64,000 nucleotides of DNA from Candidatus Rokuibacteriota bacterium (GTDB taxonomy: Bacteria; Methylomirabilota; Methylomirabilia; Rokubacteriales; CSP1-6), in assembly GCA_003221515.1 (NCBI GenBank), contig QHSI01000105.1, positions 1 through 64,000 on the forward strand, written 5' to 3'. Below are positions 28,729 through 36,287 of the stretch, piece by piece. The notes under the pieces were generated by a model, which saw only the letters and a program-made list of their open reading frames with translations, ran no database searches and was not told where the DNA came from. The position numbers were made by a program, and so were the translations under genes. How positions within the stretch are numbered: the first letter of the stretch is position 1; each line of letters begins with the position of its first letter.

Positions 28729-29636
28729 GGCGCGCCTCCTTCGGCTTCTCGATCGAGCGTCTCCTCCGTGACGAATCCGTGGATGTGGAGGAACGGGTGT
28801 TGGCTGAGATCGATGGCCGTGGACTCCGGCACACGCTTGCGGTGGCGGACGAGGACCATCACGGTCGGGCGGAGTGGGAAGCCTTCGTTCTTCGCCACCA
28901 CCCGACAGATCTCACCCGTGTTGAGGCGAACGAGTGAGCCCACCGGAAGGGTCGCCAGGACGCGAATCAAGGCCTTGAGGATCTGTTCGGGATACGTCCC
29001 CCGCTCGTGCTTGAGAATCTCCTTCATGGCCTCGGAGTGCCCCAGACCGGGTCGCACCGGCTTGCGGCGGACGAGGTTCTCGAGGTGGCCGGCAAGTCGC
29101 ACGATGTGAACGTGGTCGCGAATCTCCGTCGACCCGGCGTCTGACGCGTCGCCGGCCCCGTTCATGCGCTCGCGGAGCTGGACGAGCACCTCCGACACCC
29201 CCGCGTATTCGACCCCTAGGCCCTGAACGCGCAGGGGCTCGTCCTTGGGGCCCCGGCCGACGCCGCCCTCGTGGAGCAGGGCCGTCAGCCCGAGCTTGAG
29301 CAGCGCATCGTGTGCGTAGTTGAGCTGCGTCGCGATCTTCATCGAGAGCACGCAGACGTTCACCGCCCGCTCGGCTGGGTCGGCAGAACCTCCACGCGGA
29401 GTGAAAAACGGTAGGAGCAGAAGGTCGCTGGTTCGCAAGCTCTCGAGCAGCGTGCCCAGCGGGGTCTCGAGCATCGTGACGGAAAGCGCGGTGCCCGCTC
29501 GAACAGACGCCTGGACTTGGTGCATCGTCTCGACCGCACGATCGAACGCGTCGGTGGCGGCCTCGAGGTCTTCAGACTCGAGTGCTCCGGGCGCCGAGCC
29601 GAGCGTCTCCGATCTCTCGGGCACGGTGTCCGTCAT
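28725..29636 (-). CDS. Degenerate HD-GYP-domain protein of the exopolysaccharide cluster
   Basis: A 303-residue protein whose layout follows an HD-GYP phosphodiesterase, including the usual tail LPVGSLVRLNTGEICRVVAK then PLRPTVMVLV. The catalytic motifs are broken: the HD pair is replaced in LTALLHEGGVGRG by H-E, and no GYP motif is seen where HHE...GYP is expected (region LGHSEAMKEILKHERGTYPE). It is therefore unlikely to hydrolyse cyclic-di-GMP and may instead sense it or act as a scaffold. ATG at 29636; the 105 bp upstream are non-coding. Confidence 0.7.
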   Translation of the reverse strand: MTDTVPERSETLGSAPGALESEDLEAATDAFDRAVETMHQVQASVRAGTALSVTMLETPLGTLLESLRTSDLLLLPFFTPRGGSADPAERAVNVCVLSMKIATQLNYAHDALLKLGLTALLHEGGVGRGPKDEPLRVQGLGVEYAGVSEVLVQLRERMNGAGDASDAGSTEIRDHVHIVRLAGHLENLVRRKPVRPGLGHSEAMKEILKHERGTYPEQILKALIRVLATLPVGSLVRLNTGEICRVVAKNEGFPLRPTVMVLVRHRKRVPESTAIDLSQHPFLHIHGFVTEETLDREAEGGAP

Positions 29637-29741
29637 CGGCCGGGCTGGGTGGCCGCCGGAGAACGCCGGCGGAGGCGCGTCCGCGGAGTGCGCGGGACTC
29701 GACGGGCGCAGGAGCCGGACGAATCGCGGTGAAGTGCATGC

Positions 29742-30536
29742 TCACGCCAGCCCCGCCGCGACCCTCACGAGGGGAGCGCTCACGTCCTGGGCATTTCTCT
29801 TCTGGCCCTCGTACAGGCAGATGTCGCACAGCTTGTTGACGTTCCGCAGAATCCCGCGGCTCTCCTCGTAGATTGCCCGAACCGCGTCCTCGGTGAAGAT
29901 GGGCTGGGACGCGCCGGCCTTCTCGAGGCGAAAGTCGATGTACTGACTCGTTTGCTTTTCGTCGGGTGTGTCGAGGCTCAGGCAAAAGGCCATCCGTTGA
30001 CGAAACGCGTCGAATGCGTCGAGCGCCGAGCGGAGCGGCGGGAGCCCCACGAGGACGAGCGAGAGCAGTTGGCGATCGTTGGCCTGAAGGTTCAGGAGCA
30101 TCCGCAAATCCTCGAAGACCGCTTCGTCACTGATCAGATGCGCCTCGTCGACGATGAGCACCGTCGCCCTGCCCTCGGCGGCGTTCCCGAGCAGGTGGTC
30201 GCTCAGGCAACGGAAGAGGGCGAACCGCTGCGAGCTTGCCGGCGAGAGATCCAGCTGCATCGCGACCTCGTACAAGAACTCGTCCGGCGGCAGGGCTGGA
30301 TTGATCACGAGGCCCACGTCGTATTTCTCCTCGTCGAGCTCCAGCAGGAAGGCGCGACTCAACGTGCTCTTCCCGCACCCTGACTCCCCGGTGACGACGA
30401 CACCTCCCTGGCCACTGTCCACCGCGTAGACGAGTCGCTCGAGCGCGTCCTGATGGGCGGGCAGCGGGCAGAACACCGTCGGATCAGGAACGTTGCGGAA
30501 CGGCGAGCGCGCCAGCTTCCAGTAGCGTTCGTACAT
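29742..30536 (-). CDS. ExeA-like AAA ATPase (exosortase-cluster type)
   Basis: A 264-residue AAA ATPase starting MYERYWKLARSPFRNVPDPT, the characteristic ExeA/GspA start. Walker A is [11 protein letters not shown], Walker B is VLIVDEAHLI, and sensor-like residues are in LSLVLVGLPPLRSAL. ILRNVNKLCDICLYEG is the C-terminal winged part. In type II secretion ExeA handles peptidoglycan remodelling. Shorter forms without a peptidoglycan-binding domain, like this one, occur in exopolysaccharide/exosortase clusters. The gene follows the HTH gene by three bases and precedes the HD-GYP-like gene. Confidence 0.88.
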   Translation of the reverse strand: MYERYWKLARSPFRNVPDPTVFCPLPAHQDALERLVYAVDSGQGGVVVTGESGCGKSTLSRAFLLELDEEKYDVGLVINPALPPDEFLYEVAMQLDLSPASSQRFALFRCLSDHLLGNAAEGRATVLIVDEAHLISDEAVFEDLRMLLNLQANDRQLLSLVLVGLPPLRSALDAFDAFRQRMAFCLSLDTPDEKQTSQYIDFRLEKAGASQPIFTEDAVRAIYEESRGILRNVNKLCDICLYEGQKRNAQDVSAPLVRVAAGLA

Positions 30537-30539
30537 GCG

Positions 30540-30758
30540 CTAGGACGCGCCGTTCTCGCGCCCGGCGACGCGGTTGCGATCGGCCGGCGCGCGCTGAGCG
30601 CCGCCGGCCACGAGGTCCAGGATGCTCTTCCTTCTGAAGCGCCACCGGCGCCCGATCTTGTGCCCGGGAATGACCCCTTGCTCGGCCAGTCGATAGACGG
30701 TTTTCACGTGGACCTGGAGGAGCGCGGCCACTTGAGAGGGGGTGATTATTTCCTGCAA
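30540..30758 (-). CDS. Small excisionase/MerR-type helix-turn-helix protein
   Basis: A 72-residue DNA-binding protein. It consists of one HTH_17 domain (ITPSQVAALLQVHVKTVYRL then AEQGVIPGHKIGRRWRFRRK) and a short polar tail. TTG at 30758 is chosen because homologues start immediately before the HTH and GGAG lies about ten bases upstream. An in-frame ATG at 30890 would add a 44-residue extension crossing the promoter described below. As first gene of the exopolysaccharide operon it is a candidate autoregulator; an inverted repeat lies 35-67 bp upstream. Confidence 0.7.
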   Translation of the reverse strand: MQEIITPSQVAALLQVHVKTVYRLAEQGVIPGHKIGRRWRFRRKSILDLVAGGAQRAPADRNRVAGRENGAS

Positions 30759-30792
30759 CGACCGTTGACTCCTTCCCGCACTCTCAATCTCC

Positions 30793-30825
30793 CTCGTGCT
30801 CCCGGGTGCGCCTCTAGAGCACGAG
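30793..30825. promoter_or_regulatory. Inverted repeat upstream of the HTH gene (candidate operator)
   Basis: Perfect 9-bp arms CTCGTGCTC (30793-30801) and GAGCACGAG (30817-30825) are separated by 15 bp. The right arm overlaps the -12 part of the sigma54-like promoter on the minus strand, and the left arm would fall in the leader of that transcript. That geometry suits either a repressor operator for the small HTH protein or an RNA hairpin in the leader. Confidence 0.45.
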
Positions 30826-30833
30826 CTGTGCCA
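30818..30833 (-). promoter_or_regulatory. Sigma54-type (-24/-12) promoter for the exopolysaccharide operon
   Basis: The minus strand reads TGGCACAGCTCGTGCT, close to the sigma54 consensus TGGCACG-N4-TTGCA. The invariant GG (30832-30831) and GC (30820-30819) have the correct 10-bp spacing. Transcription would begin near 30807, about 49 bases before the TTG start of the HTH gene. A very similar site precedes the gene at 55412. Exosortase/PEP-CTERM exopolysaccharide systems are known to use sigma54 with the PrsR regulator, so the site fits the genes it precedes. Confidence 0.5.
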
Positions 30834-31093
30834 GGGCGCACCATCGGGCGGAAGTGGCCGGTTCGACGAGTGTTTGCAGCCATGAATCACACCCTCGGCC
30901 AGTGAGGAGGGGACAAAGTGCTACCGCTTTGCGGCTGGACTGACAGTTTCTGGTCCATCTGTCCGCGCTCTGGAACCGAGTCGTGGCGAGCGACGGCAGT
31001 AAGGACGCCAGCATTTCGTGAGGCTGGCGATAGACTCGGAAAGACATCGTGACGAGCGGAATTCAGATCAGGCTACGAACTACCTCGGCGTGA
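30834..31093. other. Intergenic region between the divergent exopolysaccharide arms
   Basis: About 260 bp with no convincing gene. Its left end is bounded by the sigma54-like site serving the minus-strand operon. The plus-strand genes (HPrK-like kinase onward) must also be transcribed from here, but I see no sigma54 or sigma70 match in that direction. It is slightly less GC-rich than its surroundings (for example around 30945 and 31050-31090). A TGA at 31091-31093 closes the kinase frame upstream. Confidence 0.5.
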
Positions 31094-31183
31094 ATCGAGA
31101 AGATCGACCGCCTCGGGTGGGCGGCGGGCCGGTCGTTCGTTTCCTACGGGCTCACGATCGGCGTTCGCACGAACGAGCCGCGG

Positions 31184-31909
31184 ATGCTGTCGCACATCGT
31201 GAATTGCCTGCCGCCGGGCTACCGGCCCTCGGAGGCGACTCGAGTGGACCGCCTGTACTCGCTCGTCGTCGGGCGACCCGCGTCAGGTCTTGGGCTCCGG
31301 CGGTTCACGCTGCTCTATGCCGACGCGATGAGGCTGGCGCGATCGCTCGAGGTTCCCGAAGTTCTGCGAGCGCTCGAGTCCGACATCCAGCTCTACGTCG
31401 CTGCCGGCGCCCGACGCCGGCTCTTCGTGCACGCGGGGGTCGTCGGGTGGCGCGGGCGCGCGATCGTGATCCCGGGACGGTCCATGAGCGGCAAGAGCAC
31501 GCTGGTCGCCGCCTTGATCGAGGCTGGGGCCACCTATTATTCGGACGAGTACGCCGTCTTCGATGACCAGGGCCGCGTCCATCCCTACCCGAGAGCACTC
31601 TCGCTCCGCGACGACTCGGTGGCAGGCCGAAGGGAATTGCCGATGCCGGGGCCGGGCCGCGCTCCTGGGCCACTGCCGCTCGGACTGCTCGCGGTGACGC
31701 GCTACCGCCCCGGCGCCCGCTGGAGACCTCGGCCACTCTCTCTCGGACGCGCGGAGATCGAGCTCCTCGGTCACACCGTCGCGGCGCGGCAGCAGCCGGC
31801 ACGGGCGCTGAGCGTGTTGTCCCGAGCCCTGGCCGGAACGATCGCCTTGAAGGGCGCCCGGGGAGAAGCGGCCGACGTGGTCGACGCCGTGATCGGCGCG
31901 GTGTCGTGA
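31184..31909 (+). CDS. HPr kinase-related protein (HprK-related kinase A type)
   Basis: A 241-residue P-loop kinase distantly related to HPr kinase/phosphorylase. Walker A is PGRSMSGKST, and the HprK-like acidic segment after it is YYSDEYAVFDDQGRVHPYPR. VHAGVVGWRGRAIVIPGR is typical of the family found beside PqqD proteins. Homology-like sequence continues upstream of the ATG (GRSFVSYGLTIGVRTNEPR, 31127-31183) to a TGA at 31091 without any ATG, GTG or TTG. Either the N-terminus is truncated or a rare start is used. TGA at 31907 abuts the next ATG. The substrate is unknown; in paeninodin-type lasso clusters a homologue phosphorylates the peptide. Confidence 0.78.
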   Translation: MLSHIVNCLPPGYRPSEATRVDRLYSLVVGRPASGLGLRRFTLLYADAMRLARSLEVPEVLRALESDIQLYVAAGARRRLFVHAGVVGWRGRAIVIPGRSMSGKSTLVAALIEAGATYYSDEYAVFDDQGRVHPYPRALSLRDDSVAGRRELPMPGPGRAPGPLPLGLLAVTRYRPGARWRPRPLSLGRAEIELLGHTVAARQQPARALSVLSRALAGTIALKGARGEAADVVDAVIGAVS

Positions 31910-32442
31910 TGACGAGCGGCTTCGGCGAGTCGATGCCTCAGGCGAGAACGACGGATCTCCTCATCGAAGTTCTGCGCGACGAGACCCTGGTCTACGACCT
32001 CAGACGGCACCGGGCGCACTGCCTCAACCGGGCCGCCGCGCTCGTGTGGAAGCATTGTGACGGGCGCACGACCGTCGCGGCAACGGCCACGATTCTTGAT
32101 GAGGCACTGCGGCTGTCAGCGGGCGAAGCGCTAGTCAGAACCGGGCTCGACCAGCTCACGCGGGCGCACCTGCTGAATGGCCCGCCCGACATCCGCGGTG
32201 CGCGATCTCGCTACTCGCGGCGGGCGGTCTTGCGGGCGCTCGGCCTGACCGGCGCGGCGGCACTGCTTCCGCCGCTGGTCGAGACGGTCGTCTCGCCGGT
32301 CTCCGCCGAGGCCGCTTCGTGCCTGACGGACGCCGAATGCCGAGCGTTGATCCCTCCCTTCTGCTCAGGGCAGCCGATCTGTGGAAGCCCCGGCAGTTGC
32401 TGCCAGCCACGGGGGATGCGGTGCAGGACCGGCCAGTGCTGA
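31909..32442 (+). CDS. PqqD-domain protein fused to a twin-arginine segment and a Cys-rich tail
   Basis: A 177-residue protein with three parts. Residues ~13-92 are a PqqD-like winged-helix recognition domain (VYDLRRHRAHCLNRAAALVW). Residues ~101-137 are a twin-arginine, signal-like segment (YSRRAVLRALGLTGAAALL). Residues 138-177 hold eight cysteines (C138, C144, C152, C158, C164, C165, C172, C177) with knottin-like C...C...C...C...CC...C...C spacing. PqqD domains bind leader peptides for modifying enzymes, so this looks like recognition domain and exported substrate in one chain. It is not a PQQ biosynthesis gene, as no pqq genes are near. ATG at 31909; a GTG one codon earlier is possible. 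Confidence 0.8.
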   Translation: MTSGFGESMPQARTTDLLIEVLRDETLVYDLRRHRAHCLNRAAALVWKHCDGRTTVAATATILDEALRLSAGEALVRTGLDQLTRAHLLNGPPDIRGARSRYSRRAVLRALGLTGAAALLPPLVETVVSPVSAEAASCLTDAECRALIPPFCSGQPICGSPGSCCQPRGMRCRTGQC

Positions 32443-33512
32443 GGTCAGCCGCCGCGCTCCGGGACATCGAGCGTCGACGCGGCGAGCTGGTGCGGTCCCT
32501 CCTCGCCGGGTCGTGGCGCCGATCACCGTCGCCGCCGTCAATCTCGGCTGACGCGCTGGCGCGGGTCGCGTCGCTCCTCGCCCGAACGGGATCGGCGGGA
32601 CTGGCCTGGTGGAGGCTCCGCGATTCAACGTTGAGCGCGTCGGCGGCGGCGCTCGACCTTCGCCAGGCCTACCGTCTTCAGACGCTCGAGGCTCGACGTC
32701 ACGAGCGTCGCATCGAGCAAGCCATCCGGATCCTCCGAGAGGCGAGCGTAGAGCCGATCATGGCCAAGGGCTGGGCCGCGGCCCAGCTCTACCCGGAGCC
32801 GGGACTGCGCCCCTACGGCGACATCGACCTGTGGGTTCGGGCCTCGGAGCACGGCGCGGCGCAGACGGCGTTGCACTGTCCCGTCGGACAGCGCTGTCGG
32901 GTGGATCTGCACGCCGAGTTCCCGCAGCTCGACCGGAGCTGGGATGAGCTCTACGAACGCTCGCGGCTCGCGCGCGTCGGTGCGGTCGACGTGCGCGTGC
33001 TCGGGCTCGAGGACCATCTGCGGCTCCTGTGCCTGCACATGCTCAAGCATGGGGCCTGGCGCCCGATCTGGCTCTGCGACATCGGGGCAGCCGCGGAGTC
33101 TCTGCCCTCCGATTTCGACTGGGAGGTCTGTCTTCGCGGCCCGGCGCGCCGGGCCGAGTGGGTCAGTTGTGCCATCGGTCTGGCGCGAGAGCTCCTGGGG
33201 GCGCGCCCGAGGGGCGAGCGACCGGGGACCCGTCTGCCTCGGTGGCTTCCGGCCGCGGTGCTCCGGCAGTGGTCCGATGAGGAGCACTACATGGTCAGCC
33301 CCTCGATGGCGTTCGCGCTTCGACGTCGCGATCGAATCCTCAAGGCGCTCAGGCTCCGCTGGCCCAACGCCATTCAAGCCACGGTCGGGCTGGGCGGTCC
33401 CTTCAACGGCGTGCCCAGGCTTCCGTTTCAACTGGGTGAATGCGTGCTGCGAACGATCGCCTTTGCCCGGCGCGCTCCCGAGCTGATGCGGACTGGCTCG
33501 CCGAGCGTCTGA
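32436..33512 (+). CDS. Nucleotidyltransferase family protein (NTP_transf_5-like)
   Basis: A 358-residue putative nucleotidyltransferase. The core motif is KGWAAAQLYPEPGLRPYGDI followed by DLWV, giving K111 and the metal aspartates D129 and D131. A conserved LEDHLRLLCLHMLKHGAWR and WLCDIGAAAE follow. The GTG at 32436 is chosen because it overlaps the PqqD-fusion stop by seven bases (GTGCTGA) and removes ~39 residues that are only the PqqD tail read in another frame. Proteins of this family occur with HprK-like kinases in lasso-peptide and exopolysaccharide clusters. The target here is unknown. Confidence 0.78.
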   Translation: MLRSAAALRDIERRRGELVRSLLAGSWRRSPSPPSISADALARVASLLARTGSAGLAWWRLRDSTLSASAAALDLRQAYRLQTLEARRHERRIEQAIRILREASVEPIMAKGWAAAQLYPEPGLRPYGDIDLWVRASEHGAAQTALHCPVGQRCRVDLHAEFPQLDRSWDELYERSRLARVGAVDVRVLGLEDHLRLLCLHMLKHGAWRPIWLCDIGAAAESLPSDFDWEVCLRGPARRAEWVSCAIGLARELLGARPRGERPGTRLPRWLPAAVLRQWSDEEHYMVSPSMAFALRRRDRILKALRLRWPNAIQATVGLGGPFNGVPRLPFQLGECVLRTIAFARRAPELMRTGSPSV

Positions 33513-33559
33513 ATTGTTCGACTCTAGTCAGCCGTGTGGCGGCGTGGGATCGTCGCCCC

Positions 33560-34045
33560 ATGACGCCGTACTCGCGACGCCAGCTCCTCGTGCTGCTGAT
33601 CCTCCTCGCCGTCGCCGGGCTCGGCCTCGTGGTCGGGCACTGGCGACGCGCCCACCCTGACCTCGCCGACCATCTCGAGCAGCTCGACCGCGCCGAGGCG
33701 CCCGCCTCCTCTCCCGAGCTCGGCGGCCGCGGGGCGACGCCGACGCGCTCATCCGAGGAGCCCATGCCGCGACGCTCGCGGCGCCGCGCATCCGCCCGCG
33801 ACACCGGCCTCGACGAGCGGACGCCCGCACGCCTCGACCCGCCGGCGTCGGCGCTCGACCTGAACCGCTCCACGGCGATCGAGCTCACGCGCCTCCCCGG
33901 CATCGGCGCGGTGCTCGCGCGGCGGATCGTGGACGCCCGCGAGGCGGATGGACCGTTTTCGAGCGTCGACGAGCTGCGCCGCGTGCCGGGGGTGAGCGCC
34001 CGCAGGCTCGAGCAGGTGCGCGCCCTGGTGACGATCTCCGATTGA
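33560..34045 (+). CDS. comEA: ComEA-like helix-hairpin-helix DNA-binding protein
   Basis: A 161-residue protein with one N-terminal membrane anchor ([18 protein letters not shown]), a low-complexity linker rich in Ser, Arg and Pro, and a C-terminal helix-hairpin-helix pair ([20 protein letters not shown] then [20 protein letters not shown]). ComEA captures double-stranded DNA in the periplasm during transformation. ATG at 33560 follows the conserved membrane-anchor start. The stop overlaps the TTG of comEC. The linker is longer than in the secreted Gram-negative ComEA type. Confidence 0.82.
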   Translation: MTPYSRRQLLVLLILLAVAGLGLVVGHWRRAHPDLADHLEQLDRAEAPASSPELGGRGATPTRSSEEPMPRRSRRRASARDTGLDERTPARLDPPASALDLNRSTAIELTRLPGIGAVLARRIVDAREADGPFSSVDELRRVPGVSARRLEQVRALVTISD

Positions 34046-36276
34046 GCTTCACGCGGACTCCGCTGGTGCCGCCGGCCGTGGCCTTCGCCGCCGGCATCGC
34101 CTCCGCGTCGCTGTGCGGACCCGCCCTCGCCTGGGTCGTGTGGCTCGCGGCGCTCGTGGCGGGCGGGGCGCTGGCGGTGCTGGGCCGGACGGGGTGGGCG
34201 GCCGGCGCGTTGCTGATCGGCGTCGCGGCCCTCGGCGCGCTTCGCGCCGCCGAGGCTCCGCTGGCGCTCGATCACGTCCGTCGCCTACCGCTGCCGACGA
34301 TCGCGTACATCGAGGGCCGGCTCGCCGCCGAGCCGAGATACTGGGCGCCGGACCGCGTGCGGCTCTGGGTCGATGCGCTGCGGGCGGACGAGGCGCCCGC
34401 CTCGGGGCGCATTCAGGTGACCGCGTACGGCGTGCCGCCCGCGCTCACGGTGGGCCAGCGGATCGCCGCGCCGCTGCGGCTTCATCCGGCCACGGGCTTC
34501 CGCAACCCGGGGACGTTCGACTACGGCGAGTACCTGGCACGCGAGGGGATTCACGTGATCGCCACCGTACGAGCCGAGTCGATCACGCCGCTGGACGATC
34601 CACCGGTACCGTGGCCGGCGCTGGTGAAGCGCCAGGCGGTCGCGGCCGTCGGACACGCGCTGCCGCCGGCGTCGGCCGCGCTGCTCGGCGGCCTGCTGCT
34701 CGGCGAGCGCACCGGCCTGCCACCGGACATCGACGAGGCCTTCCGGCGCGCCGGCGTTTACCACGTGCTGGCCGTCTCGGGCTTCAACGTGGCGCTGCTC
34801 GCCGCCGCGGTCTGGGCGCTGTGCAGCCTCGCACGCGTGGGCCGGCGGCTTGCCGCGATCGTCGCGATCGTCGTCGTGATCGGGTTCGCGTTGGTCGTCG
34901 GGCCTCAGCCGTCAGTCCTGCGCGCCGCGGTCATGGCCGTACTGGTGCTGGCCTCGGTGCTGCTCGAGCGCGACCCGTCGGTGACGAACAGCCTGGCGCT
35001 CGCCGCGCTGGCGATCCTCGCCGTCAGGCCGGGCGACCTTTTCGATCCGGGCTTCCAGCTCTCGTTCGCCGCCACCCTCGGAATCGTCGTGGCGCCGCTG
35101 CCCAGAGGCGTCGTGCTCGGCGCGCTCGGCGCGAGCGCCGCCGCGCAGCTCGCGGTCCTGCCAATCACGCTCGCGCACTTCAACCAGCTCTCGACGGTGG
35201 GCCTCATCGCCAACCTCGGTGTGGTCCCGCTCGCGGGCGCCGCGACCGTCCTGGGCCTCGTGGCGGTCGCCCTCTCGCTCTTCAGCGAGGCGGTCGCGGC
35301 GGTGGCGTTCGACGCGGTGTGGCCCCTGCTGCTGGCGTTGCGCGGGATCGTGGCGCTGGCCGCCGCGATGCCGGGCGCCGTCGTGCATTTGCCGGCTCCC
35401 CCGCCGCTCGCGGTGGCCAGCTACGTCGGGGGGTTGGCGCTCCTGGTCTTCCGGAGGCCTCTCGCCGCCGCGATCCTGCTCGCCGTCGCCCTCGGCGCCG
35501 GGGCGTGGCCGCTCGTGCGGCCGCCCGACGCTCGCCTGCGCGTGACGGTGCTCGACGTCGGCCAGGGCGACGCCATCGTCGCCGAGATGCCCGACGGCCG
35601 CGCGATCCTCGTCGACGCCGGCTCGGGCGGCGCCAGGCGCCTCGATGCGGGCGAGCGGGTCGTCGCGCCGTTTCTGTGGAACCGCGGCTTTCTCCGTCTG
35701 GCCGGCGCGATCGTGACCCACGACGACAGCGATCACGCCGGCGGCATGCCGGCGGTGCGGCGGCTGCTTCGCGTCGACGAGCGGTGGACCAGGCTCGACC
35801 CGCCGGCGACGCCACGTGCGTTCGGCGGCGTGGTGGTGACGGCGCTCCCGCGGCTGGCAACGGGCGGACGGCGCAACGACGGCGGCCTCGTGTTGCGAGT
35901 CGAGGTCGGGCGGGTGTCGTTCCTGCTCGCGTCGGACATCGAGGCGGCCCGCGAGCGCGAGCTGGTGGATGCCGGTCTTCCCCTGGCGACGACGGTACTC
36001 AAGGTGGCTCACCACGGCTCGCGCTCGTCGAGCACCGCCGAGTTCGTCCGCGCCGTCCGTCCGGCGGTCGCCGTGATCTCGGTCGGTCCGCGCAACGCCT
36101 ACGGTCATCCCGATCCCGGTGTGCTCGCGCGGCTCGCCGAGGCCGGCGCACGGATCTACCGGACCGATCGCGATGGCGCGGTGATCCTCGAGACCGACGG
36201 TCACACGCTCATCGTCACGCGGTGGGCGAGCCGTCGCGTCGACCGCATCTGCGTCGACCCCGAAGCGATCTGTTAG
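34042..36276 (+). CDS. comEC: ComEC/Rec2 DNA uptake channel
   Basis: A 744-residue polytopic membrane protein with the full three-part layout. An N-terminal OB-like region ([40 protein letters not shown]) comes first. The Competence membrane domain ([36 protein letters not shown]) is next. A C-terminal metallo-beta-lactamase-like nuclease domain follows ([47 protein letters not shown]). It conducts single-stranded DNA across the inner membrane and probably degrades the other strand. TTG at 34042 overlaps the comEA stop. The pair indicates natural competence potential. Confidence 0.92.
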   Translation: MSFTRTPLVPPAVAFAAGIASASLCGPALAWVVWLAALVAGGALAVLGRTGWAAGALLIGVAALGALRAAEAPLALDHVRRLPLPTIAYIEGRLAAEPRYWAPDRVRLWVDALRADEAPASGRIQVTAYGVPPALTVGQRIAAPLRLHPATGFRNPGTFDYGEYLAREGIHVIATVRAESITPLDDPPVPWPALVKRQAVAAVGHALPPASAALLGGLLLGERTGLPPDIDEAFRRAGVYHVLAVSGFNVALLAAAVWALCSLARVGRRLAAIVAIVVVIGFALVVGPQPSVLRAAVMAVLVLASVLLERDPSVTNSLALAALAILAVRPGDLFDPGFQLSFAATLGIVVAPLPRGVVLGALGASAAAQLAVLPITLAHFNQLSTVGLIANLGVVPLAGAATVLGLVAVALSLFSEAVAAVAFDAVWPLLLALRGIVALAAAMPGAVVHLPAPPPLAVASYVGGLALLVFRRPLAAAILLAVALGAGAWPLVRPPDARLRVTVLDVGQGDAIVAEMPDGRAILVDAGSGGARRLDAGERVVAPFLWNRGFLRLAGAIVTHDDSDHAGGMPAVRRLLRVDERWTRLDPPATPRAFGGVVVTALPRLATGGRRNDGGLVLRVEVGRVSFLLASDIEAARERELVDAGLPLATTVLKVAHHGSRSSSTAEFVRAVRPAVAVISVGPRNAYGHPDPGVLARLAEAGARIYRTDRDGAVILETDGHTLIVTRWASRRVDRICVDPEAIC

Positions 36277-36287
36277 AATCGGGCGCC

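Noticed and set aside
31909-32442. Calling the PqqD protein a pyrroloquinoline quinone biosynthesis gene
   Set aside because: No pqqA, pqqB, pqqC or pqqE is nearby, and the protein has an export-like segment and Cys tail that PQQ chaperones lack.
25119-33512. A complete exosortase/PEP-CTERM system
   Set aside because: The companion ATPase, exporter and kinase types are present, but no exosortase gene or PEP-CTERM protein is in the window, so only the partial resemblance is claimed.
34113-36287. A very long open frame on the same strand overlapping comEC and running into dapL
   Set aside because: The upstream part is an out-of-frame reading of comEC with Arg/Gly/Ala-rich composition; only the part from 36288 (DapL) is real.
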